A stretch of DNA of 64,000 nt, taken from Platynereis dumerilii (lineage: Eukaryota; Annelida; Polychaeta; Phyllodocida; Nereididae). A model generated the notes under the pieces. It worked only from the letters and a program-made list of their open reading frames with translations, did not search any database and was not told where the DNA came from. This document shows, in pieces, positions 44,466 to 59,400 of this stretch (position 1 is its first letter; every line of letters begins with the position of its first letter). Location: positions 9,287,439-9,351,438 of the forward strand of contig JAPTHN010000004.1 in NCBI GenBank assembly GCA_026936325.1, read 5' to 3'. A program made the position numbers and the translations under genes.

Positions 44466-47400
44466 ATGAAGGGTGCTTTTGTTTTCATCTTGGCACTTGC
44501 TTGTGTTTTGCAGGCCACAGCTTTCAATAGGGGTAAGTTAAATTGGTCTAATATATAATACATATGAATACACACTGAACAGTGACCCATTAAACATAAT
44601 CTCAGTCGAGCTTTTTTTCCTTAGACATAAAGAGTTGTAAATCTCTGTGAAAAAAAGAATTTAGTCCACTATTAAAGTCACCAATATACAGAAGCCTGTC
44701 ATGTTAAAGGCATTTATAAGAAGTATGAAACAAGAAATGTAAACAAAAGGCCTTCTGGGGACAAAGCACAATATTACAGTGGTTAGCCAATTTTTGCGCA
44801 CTACCTGCAGTGTTTCATAATAATGCATAAAATTGCATGGCTGGGGTGATGATGATTGGGCCCAAGAAGTAAGGTCCCAAGAAGTGAGGTCCCAAGAAGT
44901 AAGGTCCCAGGAATTAAGGTCCCGAGAAGTAAAATCCCATGAAGCAGGGTCTCTAGAAGTAAGGTCCGAAGAAAGTGAGGTCCAAAGAAGTAAGGTCCCG
45001 AGAAGCAAAGTCCCAAGAGGTCTCGGGAAGTGACGTCCCAAGAGCTAAGGTCCCAAGAGCTAAGGTCCCAAGAATTAAGCTCCCTAGAAGTAAGATCTTA
45101 GGAAGCAGGGTCCAAAGAAGCAAGGTCCAAAGAAGGGTCCCAAGAAGCAACATCCCAAGGATGAAGGTCCAAAGAAGTAAGGTCCCAAGAAGAGAGGTCT
45201 ATTTCTCCAATTTTTGCTGCTTCCTAGTAATTGAAAAATCCATTTGCACTTTATCACTTCAAGTCATGCTTTCCTTGTCTTTTTATTCTGGTCACTCTGT
45301 GAGCCCCCTTCAGACAATGGGCCCTGAGAAAATGTCCCATTGCCCCTTTGGTAATAAAGCCCTTGTCAAGCTTCTTGCCCCTATTACCTTATGCAGAAAT
45401 GTTAGCATGTTTCATTTAGGGACCGTTCAGAATTTATGACTGGGGGGGTGGGAGTTTTGCTGGAACTTCCAGTCAAAAATTGATACCCCCCCCGAGTTTC
45501 ATGTGGATTTTTAGTACCCCACCCTTAGGTTTCACGCATATTTTAGTACCCCTCCTCGACATACAAAGCAATACACATAGGCCTATATATCGATGGTGAA
45601 AGTGCAAAACCTCGTAAGTCAAAAAAAGCTGTTTTTCAGAAATTGAAAAAAACTGTCAAGTGTCTTTTTTTATGGTAATGTTTATTAATAAGTGAGTTAT
45701 GGCCAACTAGATACATAGAAAGTGACACCCTGTTGTAGCAAATTTTTTGTCAGAGGTCGTTTGCCCCTTGCATTGATGTTACCATCAGATGTGATTGAAA
45801 ATGTCGACTTACGAGGTTTTGCACTTTCACTTTCTACCCGTGCAAAACCTTGTAACTCGATCATTTATCACACTTTAAAGCAACTTGCAGCATTGAATAT
45901 ACTTTCAATCTTTGTATATAGAGTGAAAATTATAATTTACCTATGACAGATTGCAGTAACAAATTTTTTTGAGTGGCTGCAATGGCAAGAATGAGGAAAA
46001 TGACAATTTTTTCAAATTTTCGTGCACTCTCTTTTTCAATAGCCAACATCACCAAAACAAATATAGGGAGGTAAAATTTTTTTAATCAGGAAACTTGCTG
46101 GGAGTCATAAAAAAGTAACACAGTAATTTTTTTTCAAAAAAAGTTGCAATATCCCACAATATATGCTTCAAAGTTCTGATTTGAGTTACGAGGTTTTGCA
46201 CTTTCACTTTTTGAAACATATCGACATACAAGGTTTGGTGAAATCATTCTGTTACCAGTGTGTTACAGCTTCCAAAAAACGCAAACTGGCAAGGTAATCA
46301 ACTGACAACGTGTATTGGATATAAAAATAGTCATTCCACCAAAAATCTAAAAATAGCAAAATTTTGACATACGAGGTTTTGCACTTTCACCATCGATATA
46401 CTGTTATACATGGCCACGCGCACAGATTTGTGTCATTTTGCGGACATTTGCGCATAAAAAAAGTCCAAATAAAACAAGTTAATGCGTGTTTAGAAAAATT
46501 TTTCTTTGTTAAAAATTCCTACCCCCCCTTGGAAGTGTTGTCAAAAATTAATACCCCCCCCTTGTCCTTGAAACACGTGTGAAAAGTTAGTACCCCCTCG
46601 GCCAAAACTCCCACCCCCCCAGTCATATATTCTGAACGGTCCCTAATATTTACTATAAATGTTCATAAATTTTCTTTATTGTTCTGATTGATCAGAAAGG
46701 TGATTGAGACCAGACATAACTGATTATTAGCTTTTTGTATTTTTTTTCGGTGCAATTTTCTAAGGCTGGCTGGTTGACCAAAATATACTGCAATATCACA
46801 CTTATCTCTATTTTTCAATGGGTTAACGAAATCTCGGGTAAAATGTTTTCACAGGCAGAAAATCTGTTTATTCAGTTGATGGGCAATTCGACACTTTAGC
46901 AGTATGTGTAGCCCTACCATTGCACCTCAGCTATTTCATTGTAACAAAGCTATGTCCAAATGTCATGGTGTCAGACGTACACAGTGTGAGTACGTCCGAC
47001 ACGATGACATCTTGCCTTGTAGCTCAGCTCCTGTTGCACCTGTAGCTTTGGTTGATGGCTTGTCTGATACCCATATTACCTGACCTCATCCCTATTTAAC
47101 AACAAAATAACTGAGGTGTAATGGTAGGGCTACACAAGCCGCTAAAGTGTCAAATCTGCAAATCGGACTTTACGGAATTGCCCAGATCTAAAAAGCTAGA
47201 AATCAATAATGTCTGACCTAACTTTGCTTCTTTCCAGTTATGTTTATTCTTTCCTCATTTTCTATTTATTCATTTCGCACTTCTTGTTTCCCAGGACTTT
47301 TTTTGCCACGTTTGCATGATTATGACTTTAAATGGCAAGTGTAAAATATTTTATGATTATTTACTTTATGGCAGTCATAAAGTTAGTATATCAGACAAAA

Positions 47401-50400
47401 GAAATGGTCGTAAAGTAAACATACATGGGAAAATAGTGGAAATATCATGAGAAAGATACTATCATTTACACATGATGTTTAGCTTAAACACAATAATTAT
47501 GTCTCACTGACATCGACATGATCTTGAAGATATCAATCATTACAACTGGAGTTGTACAGTCACTTCAAATGAGTGCACCCCTCAATTACATCATGCACTG
47601 AAATTGACCAATTAAGTTTGATATATTCCAACAAATCTGTCAAATACCTAACTTAATCAGTCAATTTACTGATTTAGCTAGACTACTGACTGATATATTT
47701 AGTCATTATCATACTTCCATTGACTGGTGAATTTAATCATTTGATTAATTTAGTTGGTCTTTTGAATTAGTAGATTGGAGATTTTACTGATATAATTATT
47801 CATATTGATCAAGTTTTAAAAGTTGGCCCTTCAAGCTTACTAAAGAGATACAAGGTATTGGCGCCTTCCACAGGGCCCTCTTGGTTCAAACCTCACTGAA
47901 ATTTTTATTTTTCAAATGGCTGTCTGTGTGTATAACTTCGTCAAAAGTGTTATAACTGTAATTGCAGAAATGCTTTAGAGGTATAACAAAATGAATAATT
48001 ACAGGCAGTATCATAAATAAGGACACCCCTTCCTAAATTAAGATGAGTTTTTAAGTTCACATGACAGCTGAATGAACAACTTGCAAGATTCTGGATAATT
48101 TAACATATATACATTGAAACTTTTTCTCTCAACTTTTTCTTTCAACAGATGTTCTTTCCAACCTCCTTGAGAGACTGCTGGATGACAAATATGAGAAGAA
48201 GGGGCATGCCAAGAGAGGTGAGAAAAAAGCTTAAGGGACCTTTCAGAATTTATGACTGGGGGGGGGGGTGGGAGTTTTGCTGGAACTTCCCATCAAAAAT
48301 TGATACCCCCCCTTGAGTTTCACACGGATTTTTAGTACCCCACCCTTAGGTTTCACATGTTTTTTTAGTACCCACCCTCGACATACAAAGCAATACACAC
48401 ATATATATACTGTTATACATGACCACGCGGACAGATTCGCGTCATTTTGCGGACTTTTGTGCATAGAAAAGTCCAAATAAAATGAGTTTATGCGTGTTTT
48501 TTAACATTTTTTCTTTGTTAAAATTTCTTACCCCCCTTTGAAGTGTTGTCAAAATTTAATACCCCCCTTGAAACACGTGTAAAAAGCTAGTACCCCCTCG
48601 GCCAAAACTCCCACCCCCCCCAATCATAAATTCTGAACGGTCCCTAAAGCTACTATGTCTGGAGATTTAAAAGATTCGTGAAGGAAAAGATTACATTTAA
48701 CTTATTGGCTAACTTGATATGCAAAAAGAGTGGACTGTTGCACTGTGAAAATGGCACTTTGTGACTCATGATAGCTGATGAAGTATCATCTTCTCTAGTT
48801 TCAACATGGGAAACATAAAGGCTGTTTGACTAGTTATGGTCAAGAGAAGGCCACTTAATATCTTATAACGGATTTTTGAGTAAAAATCAGATGCATAACC
48901 CTTTCATTTGCCTGTCACCAAAAGCGAGATTAGTCTTCTTAAATCAAATTAATGTTGAAGGTATTGCGTATGATCATGACAAATCATTAGCATAATGACA
49001 CACTAAGTGCCATTTTCACTGTGCAGCAGTTCACTCTTTTTGCATGTCATATATATGTTATTTAAGTGGACAATGTTATAAAATGACATTAATTAAAGCT
49101 AAAAGATTTTGAGATAAATTTCTTCCCATGCCTCACAAAAAGACCTTAATATTCCCATTCTATCAGGCATGACATCTACTTGGCAATAATTTAATAATAA
49201 AATGCATTTATAGCTGCTAGTGATATTTATCACCATATTTTATGACCATAGTTTCATTACTTTCTGATAAAAATCACTTGACTGAACAAAGAGTAAACTT
49301 GTATTTCAACATGTACACTCTAAAAAATGTCGGGACAAAATAGTTTTTTAAGATTCAAAATGGTTTTTTGAAAAACCAAATTTCAATGCAAAACCAACAT
49401 GGATTTAAAAAAAAATCCATGTTGGTTTTTTGCATTGAAATTTGGTTTTTCAAAAAACATTTTGAATCTAAAAAACCAATTTTGTCTGAAGTTTTTTAAC
49501 CTGTATTTATTACTCAACCCTGGCCCACCCCTCCCCCGCCCTGTTCCTGTTATGCAGCATAACTTTGAAAACACCACTTATCAATCACTTTGTTGCTACT
49601 TTGTAAGTGTATGAAACAATCAAGGGACTGTTTCTTGTCCAGTCTGGGAGTTTACCCTCACATGAGGACTATTGCAATTCTGGCTGAGTCATTCTGCCCT
49701 ACAAACTTAAGGTAAATTACAGTAACTGACATTCTGTACTTTACCTTTGCAGCCCCAACAGCTGAGAAGAGAATCATAAAATCCCTGACTTTATTATGAA
49801 AATTTTGAGGACTGAAACTGAGGTAAAAGGGTTACTTTGGAATTTTTACAATTTTTGGTTCCCACCTTTATGGTAGGGAAGTACAAAGGTAACGTACAGC
49901 AAATGCAGTTACTGTACTTTACCTTTGTAGGGCAGCATTGCCTGACAGGAATGATTAAGTTTGTGAGGTTGGTCAGCTTGGTGTCAGAAAAAAGTCTGAC
50001 CTCAGTGCAGTCATCCACCACACAGGCACACGCCAGCATGTCAGTTCCTAGACTGATTGTACCTCATTTCCCCAAGTCACCATGACAGTACCCCAATTTC
50101 TCTGAAACTAATATACTGTTTTCCTTGTTATGTAATGGAGAGGCTAGTCAAATTTTATAGAGGCAGCTAAGACACTGAAACGTCTTCATGTCATGTTAGG
50201 CAAGCCATTAAGGCAGGTTATCTTTTAATTGCCTATCAAAGATGATACTGAGCACTGAATGGGTCCTTGTCAGGCTAGGCTGGGCCGATAGTCCACTGGA
50301 GTTGAGGACATAGGAGTCCTCAGGACATAGTTAACTCCCTGACTGAAGTATGGTTCAAGAAAAACAGATTAAGCTCAAGAAAAGGTAATTAGGTGGAGAA

Positions 50401-53400
50401 GAATTATATTTCGATCAAGAAAAGTTGAAAGATTTTCAGTTACTCTAATGTGATACCAAACTTGATCAGCATTAAATACATTAATTGACTTAATTTATTA
50501 ATTTGTGTCTCAAATTCCAAAGAAAATATGAATTTTAGAGAGAGAAGGTCATTTCTGGTCCCCTCTGATATGCTTATTTAAAATCAGGTGTAGTCAAATG
50601 ACCATTTTTCAATAAGAATCCAGTGAAAGTTTTATGGCTTTAGGACCCTATTTCGTTGCTTTTGCAGTTCGGTCTTGAATCAAGTATTAAAAGACTTGAA
50701 TCAGAGCGAAAGTTCTGATGTACTGGAGAGGACAATGTTTGACATAGTTAATTTTAATTTCTGAGAAAATGTATGTACATGGCCTGGATTTCTTTTAAAC
50801 TTGTATTTGTCACATCGACGCAGTGGCACACATTCGGTCATTTGGAACACAAATATAGCTTGTTTTTTCCATCAGATTCCTGAGTGTTTTTTCCTCGAGT
50901 AGTGAAAACATGGAAAATCAGCTGAGTACAAATACTGTAAAACTGCCCAATTGCTGCAACAATAAATTGAGATCACAGCTTTTCTTTTCGCCCATTCTGT
51001 TTGACTTCAGAAACAGTGCCTTGAGAAGATCTGAGATGCTAAAAATCAGTTATGTCTGTCCTAAGGCTATTGGCTATTGTATTGTATTGTAATTTATTGT
51101 TTTTTTGTATCGATGTCTTAACCTATAAAAAAACTTATATGTAAGTATTCTTGACAGTATATCGATTCAACAAGATTAGGAATATTTCTGGCGATATTTT
51201 TTCCGTGTGAAACGTCATCAAAAAGTGTGTATTACAGTGGCGAAGCTAGACATTTTTCAGAGGGACAGAAAGTACAAATTGGGCTATAGACCTTAATACA
51301 TGTCCGATTTTCAAAATTTAAAAACCTGGATATATCAAGTAAACTGCTCCGAATTCATTGCACTTATTTTTGCTCTACGTACAGTATTAAGGTCGTAAAT
51401 AAGCATGTCGGCGCATTACGCTGTGAGGATATTACTTCAATTGCTGAAACACAGTGGCCAAAATCGGTCAGTGGCATATCTAGGGGTTTTTTGCAGGGGG
51501 GGGGAATCAACTTTTGTTGAATAGGTGTGAAGTTGAATAGAAAGATACAGTTGCTTTGAGAAATGCATAATATAATAAAAACAAACACGTCACAGTTAAT
51601 TCAATTGTACAAACAAATTTGCAGATTTCTACATAGCAATTAACAAAATAACAAAAGGCACCATTTTTTTTATTTGCAACCTTCTTGGTTAAGTAAGATA
51701 TGCATGAAACAAGGGGGAGGCTTAGACATTTATTTCATAAAAATGCCTACTCATTTTAGATATTAAAACTTTTTAATTACATGCCACCAGGGGCGGACTG
51801 GCCTATGTGGCAGAGTGGCAGCTGCCACGGGCCCATCCACTCAGGGGGGCCCATTCAGGATATAACAAAATAAAAAAATGATAAAAAGCTGAAAAGTAAA
51901 AGTTAGCCATCACTTATATGATTTTGTGATGAAACAGAGTCACCTGAATTGGACAGAGGCCCCATCCTAAAAAAAACGCTTTACCAAACCAAATAATTTA
52001 GTACAATTTTGCCTTTCTTGTTCGAAATAAGTCTGACGGTAGCAACTTCTGGGGCCCCTAGACTTATTTTGCCACGGGGCCCGAGATGCTGCCAGTCCGC
52101 CCCTGCATGCCACATGCCTTCAGGTTCATGATAAAATCGATACAGTACCCTTTTTAAGGGTACTTTTCTTGTTATTGTATTTTACTATTCCTTTTTGAAC
52201 CAGTTGCATTTCCTACGGATTGTGGAATCAACAAATTCGGAAACAAGCCTCCTAAATCTAGATCGCTGAGAGAAAATGAGGACGAGGCTTCCATCTTGGA
52301 TGTTTTGCGCAGTCTCCTTGGTGACAAGCAGGAAAAGAGGATCATGGGAGGCAAACAGGCTACACAAGGGGCCCATCCATGGATTGTCTACTTCAATATT
52401 CCGCAGGGCGATGGACATGCAGCCGGGGTGAGGCTTCATTACCGTAAAATGGGGTAAAGTTGGCAATCTAGGGTAAAGTTGGCAAGCTATTTTGACCCAC
52501 TTAATGACAGAACTGCCAACTTTTCCTCACTGACACGAATGGCAACTTTGCTAAAGATACCTGTGTCAGTGAGAAAAGTTGGCATTTATGCCGTTGAGTG
52601 CATAGGCGTACGGGACAGGTGTTTCGCGGGGGGCTGTCACTATTTTGCCCTGAAATTTTAGCATGGCGCGGATGTGACCAGGGCAGTGGATCTGCCCTGA
52701 TTCAGGATTTGCCCTGATATATGCCATTTGCCCTGTTGCCAACTTCACACTAGATTACCAACTTTACCCCATTTTATGGTAACCATGTTCTTAAGTTCTT
52801 CTATTCCATTCAATTCTTTTCTATTCTTAGACTATCTTATTCTGTGTCCTTTTACACCTTTATTTGCAGTGTGGAACTTTGATTAGTTTGTAATAAGTTT
52901 TCACCTTCAATACATTTTAAAATCTACTCTATTCTATTCCATTATTGTCCTCTTTTATTTGTTTTGCAATGTAGAAGAAGCTCGATTATTTCTAATAGGT
53001 TTCACATTCCTTTTATTCTATAGTCTATTGCTACCTATTCAATTTTACTCTATTCCATTATGTTTTGTTGTACTATATTCTCTTATGTTCTATTCTATCT
53101 CGATCAATTCTATTTGAATAGCATTTCATAAATTTATCCTGTACTATTCTTTTCTGCTCTTTTCATTCTGTTTTATAATATTCTGTTTCATTCAAATCTG
53201 TTCTTTGCTATTCAATTCTATTATTTTTCCTGGTCTGTCATAATCTTTTCTGTTCTTTTCTATTACATTATGTTGTATTCTATTCCGTTGAATTATATTT
53301 GATTCTTTTCTATTCTATTCTATTTTATTATATTATATTCTGCTTCAGTCCATTCCATTATGTTTTTCTATTCTTTTCTATATTATTTATACTGTTCTCT

Positions 53401-56400
53401 TCCATTGTATTCTGTTATTTTCTATTCCATTCTATGCTATTCCATTTATTATATTCTGTTATATTCTATTAAGTTCTGTATTTTCTGTTTTATTCTTTTA
53501 TATTCCATCCATTCTATTCCATTACTATTTGCAGTGTAGGGGAAGCTCGATTACTCCACAATGGGTCATTTCCGCTGCTCATTATTTTTTCTATTCTATT
53601 CTAATAATTTCTATTCTATTCTATTCTTTTTTCTTCCATTGTATTCTATTCTATCCATTCCATTTTATTCTATCATTTTTCTTTTTGCAGTGTGGAGGAA
53701 GCTTAATTGATTGTTACAGCTAGCTACTCATGTTTATTCTATTCTATTCTATTCTATTCTATTCTAATCTATTCTATTCTGTTCTATTCTATTCTATTCT
53801 ATTCTATTCTAATCTATTCCATTCTTTTGTATTGTATTGTATTGTATTGTATTCTCTTCTATTCTATTCTTTCTTCTTCCATTCTATTATATTCTATTTT
53901 TATTCTATTCTACTCTATTAAATTATCTTGTATTGTATTCTATTATATTTTGTTTTCCAGTGTGGCGGAAGCTTGATTACTCCACAATGGGTCGTTACAG
54001 CTGCTCATTGTTTCTTCGATTCAAAAAAGTTAGTCGCTTGCTGACAATGGCCAAAATACTTTTCCATGTACTGCTAAGATACAAATGTCACTATTAGCAC
54101 AGTTTTGATGCCTACCTTTGATGATAAACAATAAGTACAAAGCCTTAAAGTGCCTTTCTCTACAAACGCAAGCCCAATGTTATTTCAATGGGAAGATTGG
54201 TTCAACCACTTTGACCCATACCTAACTCATTAAGTTATTTAACATACAATAAAAAAATTGGTAGCCATTGTTATCCCTTATGCCCTGAATATCGGCCTTT
54301 ATGACCTGACATGTTTCCTAACATTAGAAGAGAGAGTGTTCTATTTTTTTTCCCAATTTATTATATGGGTAACTAAGTTTGTATGCAGTAGTGAACAATT
54401 AAAATGTATCATACGTTTTATCACATGAATTTGCATATGATCCACCCTGCAGGCTGTCTACTAGTCCTATGTGCAGTATTGATCCTATCATAACAGAGTA
54501 TCGTTTTGCCAAAAATCATTCATGTGCGACCATTTCTTATTTGTGCATGACCTTCTTCGTCACATTTGGTTTTTCCCAAAGAAATTTGACATTCTCCTTA
54601 TTTTACACAAAAACACTGGGCGACACTTCAAAATATGTAACATAGTCACAGAGCCCTAAATCCCCAAAATATTGTTGCTTTATCTTCATCATGTTTAAAT
54701 TTTACAGAACGCTTTCCATATGTTGTGTTCATAGAAATACATAGAACGGACATGAGGCTGTATGAAGCCTCTTCAAGATGAGGTCACCAATCAGCCATAT
54801 TGGAACTGCCCTGAGACATGATGTCACAATAGGGGTCTCCTTTGCCTTTATTAACGTAAGATATTAATTTGTACTAATTATGTAACATCAAATTGGCAAA
54901 ATAAACTGTATCTGAGTCTGAGTCTGAGTCTGAGTCTAGACTAATTATGATGTGACGTCATGCCATTGTTATAAGTGACATCACTGTCATTTGTGATGTC
55001 ACTGTACCATTGTGTCAGGATACAGGGCAGTTCCAAGATGGTGGATTTGGTTGCTTCATCTGCCAGAGCCTCATGTCCGTTCTATGTATTTCTATGGTTG
55101 TGTTTGGTCAATTAAGAGACACAGCAAAGAAAATGATTAAAATGATAGGATCAATACTACACTCAGTAGGCAGCCTGCATGGTGGATCATATCAAAATAT
55201 GATATTATATAATAAAATGCATGATCCACTTCAATTGTTGACTACAGTGGTCCCTGCACTATGAGACCGTCCCTTCCGCGGTCTCCCGTGGGGGTGCGGT
55301 TTCTCGTCAGTGTGCTAAATGCACTAGAAATACTACTTAGTGTGGGAGGAAGGCTGTCACATAAGGCAAGGCAGTTTTCCATCAGGGGGTCATACAATGC
55401 AGGGACCACTGTATTGTAAAAAGAAGTTATAGCTCATAACAAATTTGCTTATTCATTCAGCCACCAGTCCCTAGCAGGGAATAAGGACAAGATCATTGTG
55501 GTTGTCGGAGAACATAACATTAAACAAGGTGTGCATGAGAAGAACGAGAAGGAACTCACCATTGAGGAGATCTTCACTCATGAAGAATATGACCCCTCAG
55601 GTAGGTACACTCCTGCTCATAAATATGGAATACTCTTTGGAAAAAAGTGTCAAATAAATGTAAATTTCAGAGTGTAAATGTAAGCAAGGTCCATTGTAAA
55701 GGTCAAGACATCTTCTCTAATCACTCTTTGAAAGCCTTTTAAAACTTTTTTGCAAGAATTTTTAATTTTTGGTTTAATGCACCTCACCCTAAAAAACCCC
55801 CTGAATTTCCATATTTCCTGCTGCTGTAACTTTTCCTGGGGTTAACGTTGCAGCATGCATTTTCAACTACTGCATGTTCTTCCCTTTAGCGATCATTGGA
55901 AGCAGTTACCATTGAATCAGACCATCATGTGCTCCAGCAGAAGTTGCTGAAGATGTCAATTTCAATGGATAATGTTGAAATATTCCATATTTATTTATTA
56001 GCAACGGTGTATATATGTGATTGATAGATACATTTGTGACCAGCTCCACCAAAATTAGTTCAAAGTTGGCAATCTATGTTTCCCAGAAATGAGCAGAATA
56101 CGTCAAAGGGCAACTTTTTGATGTTTTTAAGTTGTTAGTACCACATTTTAGGAAAAGTTGTTTTCTTTGAAATAATCAAGGCCATTTGTACCAGAAATTG
56201 GGAATATTTTTGAGTGTCGTTCTTGATAAATTCTTAGTTCTTTCATTGCAATGACGGGAAATTCAAATGCCATTTTCTCAAAGTCTGATGTTTGGTGTCA
56301 TCAGTGTTTGAGGAGCCACATCTTTGCATTGGATGGAGATCTTAAGACATGTGATCCACCATTTTAAAGCCAAATTCCAGTAGAATTAAGTCATATTCAC

Positions 56401-59400
56401 AAATAAATTAAATTAGACAGGAGGTCGACTTTGAACTCATTTCGGTGGAGCAGGTCACGTTTATTTGAGGTTATGTACAAGGAAATCAGATCAAACAAAC
56501 TTGAAAGGCTCAATTTTTATATATTTTTCTTATCGTGAAGTTTGCCTGCCATTCAGTGGTAATGCATCTCATGTTATGTGATGAAGCATGATATTAAAGA
56601 AGAAAAATTTATGGAAGGGCAAATTGCAATTATTTAAAAGAATTATAATTTGTTTTGAAGGACTTTTCAAGGCCTTTGACAGGATAGAATTGTTTATTTC
56701 TAAGTAATTTCCAAAAATAGTGAGGAACAATAATAATAATCATAATGCATGAGACAAGGGTTACTTCCACCATGGAAATTGATATAAAAATTAAAAAATA
56801 TATCTCAAAGTCATTTTTAAGAAATTGTGGACATCAGGTCATATTACTGAGTCACTGGACCTAGGCTATATAAAGGTGTTATTTTAACTCTTAACCTGAA
56901 ATGATGCAGCCATGCCTCAATTAACAGCATAATACAATGTTTTTTAATATGATTTTTATGACCAGCAGCAGCTCTCCTACAAGAATAAGAGAGGCACCCA
57001 ATTGGATTCTCATTATTATTAGGCTCCCAACAACCAAAAATGGTTCGCTATCTATCTGCTGGTCATATTATCATTGCTTACAATTCCAGTTTTAGATATT
57101 TCTTATATTGCATTTTCAAGTTTACGAGGAATTCTTATCAAAAGCCCATATGTAGTGTAAAGCAACATAACTGCAGCATTTCAAATTTTTAGGATGTTGA
57201 AAGATTGTCTCCTTTACCGCAATTGGCAAACTTATTTCTAATAATCAGATTTTTCTTTCTGTTACAGTTACAGTAACCAGCAATGACATTGCCTTGGTAA
57301 GACTGACGAAACCTGTGCAGCTCAATGAATATGTCAGAGTCATCTGCATGCCGGAGAAGCCGATTGCTCCGAAGAGCAAGTGTCAGGCAGCTGGATGGGG
57401 TATCCAAGCTAATGGAAGTGAGTATAGGTTCTTATCCTCACTCCAGTGTTCATCCTCGATTCTGATTGGCCGAAAGCCGCGATGTATGAGACCATACACC
57501 CTGTCTGTCATCACCAGACAGCAGGGGCGTAGATTTTTCATATTTGTAGCCTGGGATGATTTTGGCAAACTCAAATTTTGCGCGAGGCCTAACGTACCAA
57601 AAGTCACACAGTGATGTATTTCGGCGACCACTTTAGTGCTCAAAAGTCAATATATTTTAGATTATCCAAGATTAATTCTGAGACTTGTATCTTCCACATA
57701 AGAGGCAACTGGTATACTTGACGAAATTTCTAGATATGACTGATATTTGTCAACATCTTGTGGTAATAATTTGAAATTGTAGCGGGGGATAATCATATGA
57801 TCATCCCCCCAGGTTCATCCTAGGGGGGGATGCATCCCCCCCACCCCCCCCAGGATCTACGCCCCTGCCAGACAGGGTGCATGAGATAAACATTGATGTC
57901 ACAATTGTTATGATGTCCTCGATGCAGCAACAATAGTCATGACGTTACAATGCCATTGTTAGAGCCATTGTGACATCATCCTGGTGTCAGCACTTGTGAT
58001 GACGTCACAATGCTGTTGCTTTGTTACTGAAAGACATTTCAGACTCAGTTTGCAAGATAATCTATGGGCATCAATAAACGAGAAGTCTGAGGATAAAACC
58101 GTTTAGGCCTATATATGGATGGTCAAAACAAGGTTCACACTTGTAAGTGAATAATAAAGTTTATCCTATCGTATTGTATCGTATCGTATCACATCATATC
58201 GCATGGTATCGTATTTTCAGCTTCATCGAACTTTTCAATTCACTTTAGGGACCGTTCAGAATTTATGACTTGGGGGGGGGGGTTGGGAGTTTTGCTGGAA
58301 AATTGATACCCCCCTTAAGTTTTATGTGCATTTTTCGTACCCCACCCTTAGGTTTCACATGTATTTTTAGTAGTCCCCCTCAACATACAAAGCAATACAC
58401 ACGTATATACTGTTACACAAGGTCACATGTACAGATTTGTGTCATTTCGCGGACTTTCGCGTGTAAAAAAGTCTACATAAAGTGAGTTTATGCGTGTTTT
58501 TTTTCTTACCCACCCTTGGAAGTGTTATAAAAAATTAATACCCCCTAGGGTGGGATTGGCGCCCCACATTTTGGAAATCTTAGGTGAATCAAACCTGACT
58601 TTTTTTGCAAGTGAGGTTGGCATGTAAGAGTGTGTGTGTAAAATTGATATCTTGAGGTAGCACATTTCACTTGGGCCCGTTTTCACCAACATGGTATTAA
58701 GAGTTAAGCCTGGCGTTAACTCCTTTAAACCTGGTATAACTAAGTCCATTTCACCAAGAGTGTGCTAAGCGTGTAAACCTGTCAAGGTTCAGTGAATCAT
58801 ACACATCGTCACCAAACTAAAGGATCAGCCATCTCAAACTGATTTGGTGTCAAAAAGTGATTAGGCCAATGAAAACAGAACATATGTTTCTTATGAGATG
58901 GCATGACAAATCAGTATTATAGGCCTTTGTCTATTATATTCGCATGTTTCTCTAATTTAACAGTCACCAAAGATTTTTTCAAGAAAGATATGTCACATCA
59001 TGAGATATAAAGTTTGCAAACCAAGAACACACACTTACCTAGAAAATATATTTGTTGAAGTAACTGTTGCAAATATACTAGCCATACAGCATCAAGCACA
59101 CGATTTTAAAGTATTTCATGAATGAAACTATGTTTTTATAGCATTTGCCTATGATAGTCATGACACAAATAGAGGCAATTCTTCTGTGCTGAGTTGTACA
59201 AAACCTTGTTGTTGGTCTTAGCACAGGGGTACTTTCGAAGGGCTGGAAATTCGGACGTAGGTGCAATCTATGCATCCTATAACCCCCCCCCCCCCCGGAA
59301 ATCGGGCGATTTCGGAAAATTCCAATTTAGCCTCCCGTGTGACTGGTCCACAGGGCATACGTACATATATGGGTTTTAATGAAGCGATTGCATGACTAAC

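Noticed and set aside
44857-45205. CRISPR-like regular repeat
   Set aside because: Units of about 15 bp are contiguous without spacers, and the DNA is animal.
49754-49797. An extra exon of the trypsin-like gene
   Set aside because: The acceptor is good and the phase fits, but the frame stops after 15 residues and there is no catalytic domain; exon 2 joins exon 3 in phase without it.
53707-53976. Open frame rich in LFYSI repeats
   Set aside because: Translation of the TATTC pentanucleotide tract; pentanucleotide runs stay open by composition.
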